Positions 18,263 through 27,330 of a stretch of 31,198 bases of DNA are shown here, piece after piece (the first letter of the stretch is position 1; the number at the start of each line of letters is the position of its first letter). Source of the DNA: Penium margaritaceum (Eukaryota > Streptophyta > Zygnematophyceae > Desmidiales > Peniaceae); the NCBI GenBank assembly GCA_023375785.1, contig SZWC01006828.1, positions 76,892-108,089 on the forward strand, read 5' to 3'. The notes beneath the pieces are model-generated. The model was not told where the DNA came from. It saw nothing but the letters and a program-made list of their open reading frames with translations, and did no database searches. A program made the translations under genes and the position numbers.

Positions 18263-18842
18263 TTGGCTCAGTTGCAAAAAGTGGAGGAAGACATGAAGGA
18301 AGACACGCCACAAGAGATCAAATCTCTATGGGCAGAGTTCTTTGAAGTATTCCAAGACCCAACGGCTGGGCTTCCACCAGAAAGACACATGGGTCACATG
18401 ATTCCGCTACAACCGGAGGCGACTCCTCTGTTCAGATCCATGTATCGCCTTAGTCTAACAGAAAGGTGAGAGGCCGAACGCAAAATCCAAGAGTACCTTG
18501 CAAAATGGTGGATCGAGCCCAGTAGCTTGCCGTACGGTGCACCGATCCTTTTTGTGAACAAAAAGGACAGTGGTTTATGCATCTGTATGGATTACCAGGA
18601 GTTGAACTTGCTGACAGTGAANNNNNNNNNNNNNNNNNNNNNNNNNNNNNNNNNNNNNNNNNNNNNNNNNNNATTTGTCTCAAGGGTACCATCAAATCCG
18701 CATCACGGAAGACGATGTGCCTAGAACAGCGTTTCAAATGCACATGGGACACTATCAGTTCCGAGTGTTATGCTTTGGGCTTAACAATGCCCCGGCAACC
18801 TTCCAAGGAGAAATGAACCAGACCTTCGCCAATCAACTCGAA
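18263..18842 (+). pseudogene. chromovirus reverse transcriptase, N-terminal part, with gap
   Basis: In the same frame as the second protease copy: the RT lead-in EVFQDPTAGLPPERHMGHMI, then PLFRSMYRLSLTER, a stop at 18467-18469, IQEYLAKWWIEPSSLPYGAP and ILFVNKKDSGLCICMDYQEL. Then 51 N (18622-18672) remove the segment with the first catalytic Asp. Reading resumes, in a different frame number, with [20 protein letters not shown] and [17 protein letters not shown], and reaches TAG 18843-18845. RT copies the element RNA into DNA. Confidence 0.9.
18622..18672. other. sequence gap (51 N) inside RT
   Basis: The flanking protein expected here in Ty3 RT is about the length of the gap, including the first catalytic Asp, so the gap size is plausible. 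The frame change across it cannot be judged. Confidence 0.95.
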
Positions 18843-18845
18843 TAG

Positions 18846-19841
18846 TTTGTCTTGATTTACCTGGATGACATCCTGGTTTTCTCCAAATCAATGAAAGAGC
18901 ACATAGAATATCTGCATGAAGTTCTCGCAATCCTTTGGGAACAGAAGTTCTATGCAAAAGTGAGCAAGTGCAATTTTGTGCAAGATGAGCTTGAATACCT
19001 TTGACACATCGTCGGCAAGGGCGGCATCCGTGTCGACCCACAAAAGGTCCAAGCCGTTGTGGACTGGCCACGCCCCAAAATAATTGGGCAGATTTGGTCT
19101 TTCCTTGGCCTTGAAAACTACTATCGATGGTTTATGCAAGGGCATTCGACCCTGGTAGCACCACTAACCAGCCTTACGCAAAACGACGTGTGTTAGGAAT
19201 GGACATCTCATTGCGAGAACACTTTTCTCGAAGTCAAAGACCTTCTATCCACGGCGCCTGTCCTAGCACTTCTAGATCCATCGTAACCATGGGAGGTTTG
19301 ATGTGATGCGTTGGTAGTAGGACTCGAAGCCGTCCTCATGCAGAATGGTCACCCAGTTGCGTATGAGAGCCGGAAGCTAATCCCTGCGGAAAGGCGGTAC
19401 ACGACTGGGGATCAAGAGCTCCTTGTGGTAGTACATACTTTCAAGATGTGGCGTTTGTACCTCAAGGGTGCTGAAGGGGGTATGACAGTCGTGACCGACC
19501 ATAATCCATGGGTGTTTTTCCAAACGCAACCGAACATGTCAAGACAACAAGCGCGTTGGAGAGAATACCTAAGTCCATTCTTGTTCACATGGGAGTATCG
19601 GCCACGACACATCAATGTGGCCGATCCACTGAGCCGACAGCCTGTGGAAATCAAAGCAACCACTGAGGTCCGTGGGTGTTTTATGGCCATTGTAACAGCA
19701 ACGGTACAATCACTAGATCCCCCTATACCTCTGTGGCAACCACCACGAGAGATTATCAATTGCAACGGTTTTGTAAACAGGATTTGGATGGGATACTGTG
19801 TGGATTATTGGTTTCAAGACTCTAGAAATCTGGACAAGTAG
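18846..19841 (+). pseudogene. chromovirus RT C-terminus and RNase H
   Basis: FVLIYLDDILVFSKSMKEH carries the YLDD catalytic box (18858-18869). It is followed by KCNFVQDELEYL, a stop where the family has G in YLGH, HIVGKGGIRVDPQKVQAVVD and WPRPK, FLGLENYYRWF, and a stop near 19195. RNase H starts VLALLDPS, stop, PWEV, stop, CDALVVGLEAVLMQNGHPVA, so its first Asp region is flanked by stops; then the ELLVVVHTFKMWRLYLKGAE segment carries the catalytic Glu, and VVTDHNPW has an Asp. QARWREYLSPFLFTWEYRPR, then HINVADPLSRQP (the Ty3 DxLSR motif), is intact. The open stretch ends at TAG 19839-19841. Confidence 0.93.
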
Positions 19842-20752
19842 GGCTTGGTGGAGGCTGCAAGAATCTTCTGGCACAGAGAACAAGTTGTTGTGCCAAATTC
19901 GTTAGACCTTTGAGAAAAGGTTATCTCCCAATTCCACGAACCGCCGGTCGCAAGTCACGTGGGACCCTGAAAGACCGGGCAAGCACTCTCGGACCACTAT
20001 TGGTGGCCATGATGGAGTGTCGATGTCCGTAAGAATTGCATGACATGCGACCCATGTCTTCGGAATAAAGCTAGTAACGAGAAACCTTCTGGATTCCTCC
20101 AACAACTTCCTATTCCTGGGACTCCAACATGCAATTCATTAGTGGTGTTTCGGACACCGCCCATGGCCACAATGCAATACTAGTGGTTGTGGATCTTTTG
20201 ACAAAGAGGACACACTTCATTCTTTAACCACTGACGTGAATGCAGAGGAGACCGCTTGTCTCTTCTTTTAGTGTGTCCTAAGGTACCACAACTTGCCGTT
20301 GCGCATTACCTCCGATCGAGATCAAAAACGTGCTAGTAATTTCTGGCAAAAGATGCACGAGTACTTCGACAATAAGTCACAAATTTTGACAGCATTTCAC
20401 CCTCAAACTGACAAACAAACAGAGTGCATGAATCGTACTTTGGACCAGATGCTCCGCATGTATGTGGACCCTGCCATGAATGATTGGGACGAATTCCTAG
20501 CACCGATAGAGTTTGCGGTGAACAATTCAGTGAACGAGTCCACACGCTTCACACCGTTCGCGTTGAACAATGGTCGGCATCCAGTGGTACACTCTTCATT
20601 GGTGAAGAGTGGGAGTGCAGAAGGGCATGTTCCTTCCGCTCAAGCCTTCACCAAGCGCATCGACTCCTTGTTAGAGGAGGCAAAGGGTCACCTTCAAGCA
20701 GCTCAGCAGCGACAAAAGCCATATGCCGACAAAAGGCATATGCCTCGGTAAC
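19842..20752 (+). pseudogene. chromovirus integrase zinc-binding and catalytic domains
   Basis: The zinc-binding motif is recognisable with stops: FHEPPVASHVG (two His) and NCMTCDPCLRNKASNEKPSG (two Cys). The frame changes near 20110-20128. The start of the core reads MQFISGVSDTAHGHNAILVV, then VDLLTKRTHFIL; the family has M-D-F here, so the first catalytic Asp is Gln. The frame changes again before 20293, after which LPLRITSDRDQKRASNFWQK (second Asp in TSDRD) and AFHPQTDKQTECMNRTLDQM (Glu after QT) are clear and open to TAA 20750. Integrase inserts the cDNA into the genome. Confidence 0.93.
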
Positions 20753-20754
20753 TC

Positions 20755-20798
20755 ACCGGAAGGTCGCCGGAAGGTCGTCGGAAGGTTGCCGGAAGGCC
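20755..20798 (+). repeat. 11-bp tandem repeat inside integrase
   Basis: Four imperfect units (CCGGAAGGTCG, CCGGAAGGTCG, TCGGAAGGTTG, CCGGAAGGCCT) lie between the core and the GPY/F module, where related elements have a short unique sequence. It is a local slippage expansion; the frame changes across it. Confidence 0.85.
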
Positions 20799-21203
20799 TC
20801 GTTTGACATCGGTGACAACGTGCTGCTTAGCACTAAAAACCTTTGACTGAATTTGCCAGGGGCAAGAAAACTTCTACCGAAGTGGATTGGGCCGTTTCCC
20901 GTTGTGGCACGCATCGGGCCAATGACATACCGATTGCTTCTTTCGCCAAGCATGAAGATACATGATGTGTTTCATGTGAGCCTGCTGGCTCCATACACGA
21001 CAGACGAAACCGTTCAGCCACCGCCAGCGGTCCTTGCTACAAAAGGCCAATACGAGGTCCTTCACCTACTCCAGCACCGAGAGCGTACTCTTCGGTCGCG
21101 CGTTGTTAGGGAGTACCTTGTTCATTAGGTCGCTGGTGGACCTGAACGTAATTCATGGGAGCCCGAATCTCAGTTGCCCATAGGGGTGGTCAACGAGTAC
21201 TAG
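20796..21203 (+). pseudogene. chromovirus integrase C-terminus: GPY/F module and chromodomain
   Basis: ASFDIGDNVLLSTKNL, a stop at 20847, then LPKWIGPFPVVARIGPMTYR (GPY/F module) and KIHDVFHVSLLAPY. The chromodomain follows: GQYEVLHLLQHRERTLRSRV, VREYLVH, a stop at 21126-21128, then VAGGPERNSWEPESQL. This fits the chromodomain pattern yEVe.Il..R...EYLVkWkG..pe.nsWEPe..L. The stop sits where the family has the Trp of KW, an aromatic-cage position. Pol ends at TAG 21201-21203. Chromodomains of this class are known to steer integration to chromatin marks such as H3K9 methylation. Confidence 0.88.
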
Positions 21204-21542
21204 AGCGAGCTTGTAGCTCACACAGATTGACGCGTGGCAGGAGGTACCACCTGAATGCGAACAAAGCGAACAACATTCCCACAAGGCAGCATTCATGGAC
21301 AACGACCATAGCAGGTTGGGGACGCCCAACATGGTTCTCGCGCGGACGCTCTAGCCTAAAGGGGGGAGGCCGCTAGCCGAGCTGACCTACAAGCTGTAGC
21401 TTAGGTCCATGTACCATGTATGTGTTCATGTCTAGCTGGTGATTGAAATCATTTCTTTTCTTTCACAATGTTGATGACTCACTAACTCACAATCCTGCTT
21501 GTTGTTAATGAACCAAGACGGTTCATAACAAGTGGGAAGGAA
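21204..21542 (+). other. chromovirus 3' untranslated stretch with two purine tracts
   Basis: There is no coding sequence. AAAGGGGGGAGG (21358-21369) is a strong polypurine tract but lies about 175 bases before the LTR. AAGTGGGAAGGAA (21530-21542) directly abuts the 3' LTR and is the better candidate for the plus-strand primer. Confidence 0.6.
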
Positions 21543-22227
21543 TGTAGCGGGAGGACCGGTTTGGCCCTCCCTCCTCGCTGAAGTGAGGGGTGGCTGCGCA
21601 CCACCCCTCGCATCAGCGAAGGCTGGCCGGCGGCCAGAATTTTGCTGGCCGCCGGCCATCTCGCTGCCGGCCGGCTGGACGGCCGGTGGCCGGCTGGTCG
21701 CTTGGCCGGCCGCAAGCCGCCGATCGCGGCCTCAGCCCAATCGGCGGCTGAGGGCCCACAAGGGCCTCAAGGGCAAGGCCTCGTGGCCTCGTGCCCTTGC
21801 CCCCGCTTGTCCTCCTTGCAAGGGAGCGAGTGAGGATGAGGGAGGGGGACGAAGGACGAGAGACGAGAAGATCTGGCGCGAAATCGCCAACTTGCCTCGC
21901 ACGCAACTATTTTGCGCCAGAATGTCAAAACGTAAAAGTAAAGTTCGTTTGCAAAAAACTTCGACATAAAAATAACAAGATAACTCGTGCAAACACACGA
22001 GTTTGAGGTAATAACCCCCGGTTTAGGTCCCAAAACCAGGGGTGAGGTTAAAAACGGAAATGAGCCTCCGTAGACTCGAAACATTCGAGTCTCCCTGCTC
22101 TGGGACATTGATGACAATTGCTCCTAAGTCTTGCGAAGGGGGTAAGCCCCTGACACAAACTGAGAACACCATTCTGTGAACTCCGACGATGACTTTAGAG
22201 CAGGAGCTGGAGACACGACCCATTACA
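21543..22227 (+). repeat. chromovirus copy B 3' LTR (685 bp)
   Basis: Aligns with 12217-12916 from TGTAGCGGGAGG to CCCATTACA, after which similarity to the 5' side stops. The GC-rich palindrome block is at about 21590-21720. Confidence 0.88.
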
Positions 22228-23520
22228 GTGGTAGTGCATGTGGCAAACGCACTCACATGGAGTGTGAAAGTGTACTTATCAGGTACTCAGTGTGCAATAA
22301 CCTCATTATGAAATGGGGACAACGAGAGGGGTTGTGCAGCATTTTAAGCAGCAAACCATTGTAGTTTGTGATCTAGGATCGACATCAAGAAATAGCTAAC
22401 CTACGTGTTGCAAGGCTTGAGACTGGAATTGGAAAGTGAAATTCTTGGTCATGTTCGATTGATGTGCAGATCATTGATCGCATGATGCAACACTATGGAC
22501 ATTGGCAAACAGCAAAATATTCCCAACACACTCTTGTTCATGAAAGTTCGTGTATTAGAAAAGAACAAAGTCGGAGACCACCGATCGATTTCTTTTGATA
22601 AGTGGACACCATCCCTCGACTTACTTTTTATCAATAGAGAAATGAAAACATATAATCCTCTCTCGACGTAAATTTTCCCGATGCCCTCCATGAAATTTCT
22701 TACATTGCCGGTGTATAGACAGGTTCAGATTTCCTAATTAGACTCATCGCCATCGATGTTGAAGCCAAGAAGTGAGGGAAAAACTGAGAAGATACAAAGA
22801 AGTGTGACCTCGAAAGTACGACTGTTCTGTCCCGGTGTGAAAAACTGCCTTCTAGTGACAAACGACAAATGATTTTCTATTGCTAAGCTTTTTATACATA
22901 TATTTGAGGTGGTAATCCTGGCAAACCGTGTTTCACTCTCAATAATTAGCATCCCAAACAAAGTCTATTTAAACCTATGCAGTGTCGCACACTAAGCGCA
23001 TAACAAGTGTACTTTGTCACGCAAATTGACCGCATTGGCTTAGATACATTGTACCTGACACTAGGAGGGGTCCTAAAAACGGGACGAGTCTCTCCTTGGT
23101 CGTCCGACAGCAATCGGGTCAGTGAGACGTTAGGCTATCCTTCATGATGCCGGCAGAAATTGACGAACATCAATCTTCGACGCGAGAAAACCACATGTCA
23201 GCAAATTGATGAGATAGATCCTAAGTGGTGTTGAATCCTCCTAAGCGATGGCTATTAATTCATTGGAAACGAGTATTTGAGAGACTCTTATAGGTTTGAT
23301 GGTGAATACATCTTAGTAAGAATGTATCACAATCTTTAAATAAAAAGACTGTTATAGGTCCGCTGCTAATGAATGTGTTCTTCCTGTGAAACTAAGCAAA
23401 CACCAAAACATTCATTAAGCCAACTATGTGTTAAAAAAAGGAAAGACTGAGTAAACCAATCTGGAAAATTGCTAGGACAAGAGGTAGAAAATGGAGAGAG
23501 ATCAAGGGGAAAAAAGAGAT
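22228..23520. other. no recognisable gene
   Basis: AT-rich sequence with stops in all frames; no frame longer than about 80 codons, none with a motif I recognise. It may continue the host sequence or older repeat that copy B entered. Confidence 0.6.
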
Positions 23521-23521
23521 G

Positions 23522-23612
<91 letters not shown>

Positions 23613-23799
23613 TAGGAGGAGAGGGGGGTGAGAGAGAAAAAGAGAGAGGGAGAGAGAGAGAGAGATTAAGATAGACAGAGAGCGAGGAGGAGGTATGAAG
23701 ATACAAGACTACACAGAGAGAAGGAGAGATATTAACAGAGGCAAGTGCAGAAATAGAGACAGGTAAAGAGGTAAAAATAGAGGGCAAGAGAGAGATGTT

Positions 23800-23832
<33 letters not shown>
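23521..23832. repeat. compound GT/GA microsatellite
   Basis: A GT run (about 23524-23548) passes directly into long interrupted GA runs (23548-23606, 23630-23665, 23790-23832), so one strand is almost all purine for 300 bases. Frames through it encode only Ser-Leu or His-Thr runs. Confidence 0.97.
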
Positions 23833-23833
<1 letters not shown>

Positions 23834-25249
23834 CATAGAGAAAAAGAGAAGGATATGTATAGTCTTGAGAGGGACAAACAAACCAGAAAAAGATAGAAAA
23901 AACATGAGATCACATTGCTTGTGTGTACTAGTTAGTTGTGGAGTGCATGGTGCATGTGCATGGTATTCGAGCGCACTAGTGGCCTGCACAGGAGAGCTCA
24001 TGCGTGATTTCCCCACCATTTGGCCATACATGCATATGTGTATCCCTTGAAAATGTTCACCTGAACAAGTGTTTTGGGCATCGAATTACTTCATTATACA
24101 CTTTGACTTACAATTCTTACAACCATGGAAAAGCCACAATCTGAGGATACTTCAAGTCCACAATGATTGCCACACACAGATGTTGTGGCTTGGTACAGCA
24201 ACCATATTGATGCAACTGAGCCGGTTTTGTAACATGAACCTGAACCTATTCTATTAGTACTTATTCTTACAGACTTGGCATGCAGACAATTTGGGTTGTG
24301 TTTAGAAGTCCCGAAGGGGGTTGCAACCTCTGACCATTGTTATCACCTTTTCCTCCTCCTTGAGATAATACAACCACACCCTGCATGCATGCAAAAAATC
24401 AAGTAGCTCCATATCTCGTGGGTGTAACTCATTCATGCATGTGAATGCTATCGAATCTCACATGCCACAACATGACCATCTGACACAAGGACCACCCCAA
24501 CATTAAAAATCAATGCAGTACACCAAAATTTCAATGGCTTCTAGGGATCAGAAAGAACACGCACAAGTACATAATTCAACATGTCCTTGAATTTTATGAT
24601 GGCTGACATGCATCATTTTGTCCATTTCCATGCAACTCTCTTTCATGCGAGGCTTGTGAGTGGACTTATCATGACCGTGTTGACCATCGTTGAATGTTCT
24701 AAATGGTGAATGTGATAAAGGGAAAAAAAATCTGGACCACGTTGACAGGAGTTATCCACTTTTTGTGCGTTCATACATTGAAAGGGTCCGCAAGGATTCC
24801 AACGGATCCAAGATGATGCCAACAAATCCACGAGGGTTTTGCTCCTGTTCCCAATATGTCATAGGTGACTGGCTCCTTTTGCACAAGTATGCGCTTTCTC
24901 ATTTATGAAGTTAACTTGTCTTCACAAAGAAAATCTGACACCTACGAGGTGCCTCTCGTTTTCCTTTTTATGTTGAAGATGTAAACATACCACGCAAGTA
25001 AACCAAAATAGTTTCCTTGTTTCATTGCAAAGAGCATCGTTTGTCATAAATGTGCTAGACCATCTTTAAACACGGAGGGCAACACGAGATAAGTGGTAAG
25101 TTCCAAGTGTGAGTTGGATCTCATGGTTCTCTCATTGTAGCTAACCAGAGAGGTCACGTGTTTGTGGCAATGGATAGTGATGCTTTACTATAAGCTCCTT
25201 TCGTGCATGATATCATGCTATACAAACTTGTGAGCCTCTATCGTTTTTT
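23833..25249. other. no recognisable gene
   Basis: Short frames only; none shows a domain or a codon pattern that I can defend. Confidence 0.55.
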
Positions 25250-25400
25250 GTTGCAAAGAGAATTAGCCTGCTAAAGGAAAACAACTTGGCGCAATCCACC
25301 TTTTGTTCAAATACTCTTTGATACATTCCATTAGCTCTTTTAGAATGGCCGGACTAAGCCAATACATATCTCAGAGAAATTGTGTTGCCTTTGGCCCTGG
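25250..25400 (-). pseudogene. possible Ty3/gypsy RT-like remnant
   Basis: On the minus strand: KATQFL, stop, DMYWLSPAILKELMECIKEY, then LNKRWIAPSCFPLAG, stop, FSLQQK. This resembles the start of Ty3 RT, where Y-R-L-S-P-A-E-L-x-E-L leads to a helix, then L-x-K-G-x-I-x-P-S-x-S-P and a V-x-K-K-D. The match is confined to about 50 residues, with two stops, and I find no YxDD downstream. A minus-strand frame at 25877-25662 lies upstream in the same orientation but is not recognised. Confidence 0.35.
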
Positions 25401-25499
25401 TGGTATCGTGTTGCCCACTACCCCTGTCCCCATGTGGCGGGTATTCAAACAAGTATTGGATATCAACAAGAGCCTTCCTATTGTATAGGGTGCCATGCA

Positions 25500-26585
25500 T
25501 AGGTCACCTTAGTACGGCCAAAATTGAACAATAACCTTTCTGCATCCTCCGCTCTACGTGTAGTGTGGCTAGTGTAGTTGGTATGCATTTTTCTCACTCG
25601 TAAACCCAAGGTACCAAGGAGATGGTGAATTTTCATTGTCCTTTCATCACCTGTAATTTCCTTAGTAGAAATCCATATGAAACCTGTTGCTCACTACTAA
25701 TGGGTCTATGGTAACATCAGCAGGGTACATAAAATTGAGAATAATGTGCCAAAGTGTTGTGCTCAACGCCCCAAGGGTGAGCCATGACATGTAATTTTCA
25801 ATGGTTGGTACTTCTTGGATATCTCCCACCAGCACCTTTCCTTCGAGGGGGGTGTAGTTCTGGCCATCGGAACTCAATAATGTAGCTTTTACATATCATT
25901 ATTCAGTTGAAGTATCACTAGGTGCCATTTGCACATCCTAAGAACTACATGGCCATTTTCTGTGATGAAATTCCTCTATCTCGTAGGCATGATCACATCG
26001 GAATTAACTCCATAATGTCCTCCATCTTCTCCTAGGTATCATGGCCAGGTGTCAAGGTTGCAAGCAACTCCCAGTCTCTCAGTTACAAAACAATGTTTCC
26101 TTCTGTGTATGGGTACAGCAATCATAACTAAAGATGGTACTTGTGTTTAACGAGCTTCTCTTGCCTCATTAATTGTTTGGTCCTGATCTCTTTTGTAGCT
26201 ACTAAAATTCAAGCACGATTAATAAGTTTGTGTGCTATTACATTTCCGTGTGGATAATATTGAGTAAACTTATATGACACTGTTGTTGTAAACCATCCTA
26301 ATAGAGATAACTCAAATCATAACATAGCATTCATCTCATTGTCTAACTTACTTGGAATGGATATCAATGTTCACCTCTTTGGGTACATGAAATTTGTCAA
26401 ATTTGATTTTTGGTTGGATGAAAAGTGACTTTACAGGCCATTAAAATCAAGTAGGTGTATAGTACATGTCCTTTTTCAACTATTTGTAATTTGGATGTCG
26501 GCCTCTGTTTTCATGTGACATCTTTCCACGCCATCTTAGTTTAGCATTGTTAGTCTTGTTGTTAATCATCACAGACAAGCACACG
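25500..26585. other. no recognisable gene
   Basis: AT-rich. The longest frame (25662-25877, minus, 71 codons) has no motif that I recognise; it could be a remnant of the same old element as the RT-like piece. Confidence 0.5.
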
Positions 26586-26589
26586 AGGA

Positions 26590-26662
26590 TTGGTGAGCCT
26601 TGCGTCCAACCACGGTTGGTGAGCCTTGCGTCCAACCACGGTTGGTGAGCCTTGCGTCCAAG
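26590..26662. repeat. 26-bp tandem repeat, about 2.8 units
   Basis: The unit GGTTGGTGAGCCTTGCGTCC plus AACCAC recurs at a 26-base period starting near 26591, 26617 and 26643. The ends GGTTG/CAACC make each unit partly self-complementary. Confidence 0.95.
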
Positions 26663-26950
26663 CCTTGTGCTGAGCATGGTGGCAAGGCTCGCGATGGTGA
26701 TCGTGGTTGGCTACAAAATCATTCTTCTTTGATGTTCATGGAAGCAAGTCCTCATCATCAAAATACATGTGAAACATGTTAACATGTCATGTTCTTGGTA
26801 CAAGATCCTTAGATGAGTTTGAATTACTAGTGTATCCTAATTAAACATGCGTTCCAATCAACTTGAACAAAACATTGCATTTACTTTGTGTACAAATTCA
26901 AGGTTGTACAGAGTATGTCATCAATTCCATGGAGTAGTAATCTACTCAAT

Positions 26951-27330
26951 GTTGCTAGGATTCTCAGAAGTCTTGAAAAAACCCACATGGTTTTAATTGG
27001 GTTTTGTTATTGCCATTATATTTGTTTGGGATGCAAGGAGAGGTTGTCCACAGCCACTTTGTCATGCGCTCAATCGAATCCTTTGCACATCTTCAAAGGC
27101 TAGCTTATGTTGTCCTCCAGTGGTCTTGTCATCAGTCAATGTTGCTAGGATTCTCAGAAGTCTTGAAAAAACCCACATGGTTTTAATTGGGTTTTGTTAT
27201 TGCCATTATATTTGTTCGGGATGCAAGGAGAGGTTGTCCACAGCCACTTTGTCATGCGCTCAATCGAATCCTTTGCACATCTTCAAAGGCTAGCTTATGT
27301 TGTCCTCCAGTGGTCTTGTCATCAGTCAAT
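26951..27330. repeat. 190-bp tandem duplication
   Basis: 26951-27140 and 27141-27330 are nearly identical (one difference noted, TTTGGG versus TTCGGG), and CAATGTTGCT brackets both units. There is no N between them, unlike the assembly joins elsewhere. Confidence 0.95.

Larger units (their letters stand above)
16218..18330. repeat. assembly join: 1056-bp duplicate around a single N (17274)
   Basis: Bases 16218-17273 recur at 17275-18330. I see about nine differences, nearly all G/A or C/T, for example TGA versus CGA at 16735 and its counterpart. This is the longest join; the differences suggest two haplotypes or two closely related element copies rather than one read set. The second copy is 1057 bases on, so the pol frame number changes with it. 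Confidence 0.88.
12217..22227 (+). mobile_element. Ty3/gypsy chromovirus copy B, near full length, inactive
   Basis: Both LTRs, a primer site, leader, gag, and pol with protease, RT, RNase H, integrase and chromodomain are present in the Ty3 order. The apparent 10.0 kb includes about 1.45 kb of N-linked duplication and a 51-N gap; the true length is near 8.6 kb. Flanking bases ATGGT (12212-12216) and GTGGT (22228-22232) agree at four of five positions, a possible decayed target-site duplication. Stops in nearly every domain show that it is dead. Confidence 0.93.

Noticed and set aside
21532..21969. A 145-codon frame in the chromovirus LTR, with similar frames at 12212-12664
   Set aside because: They lie in GC-rich LTR sequence where stops are rare, and have Ala/Arg/Gly-rich content. 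The similarity between the two is LTR identity, not coding constraint.
23431..23913. A 160-codon minus-strand frame rich in Ser-Leu
   Set aside because: It is the translation of the GA repeat; low complexity with no domain.
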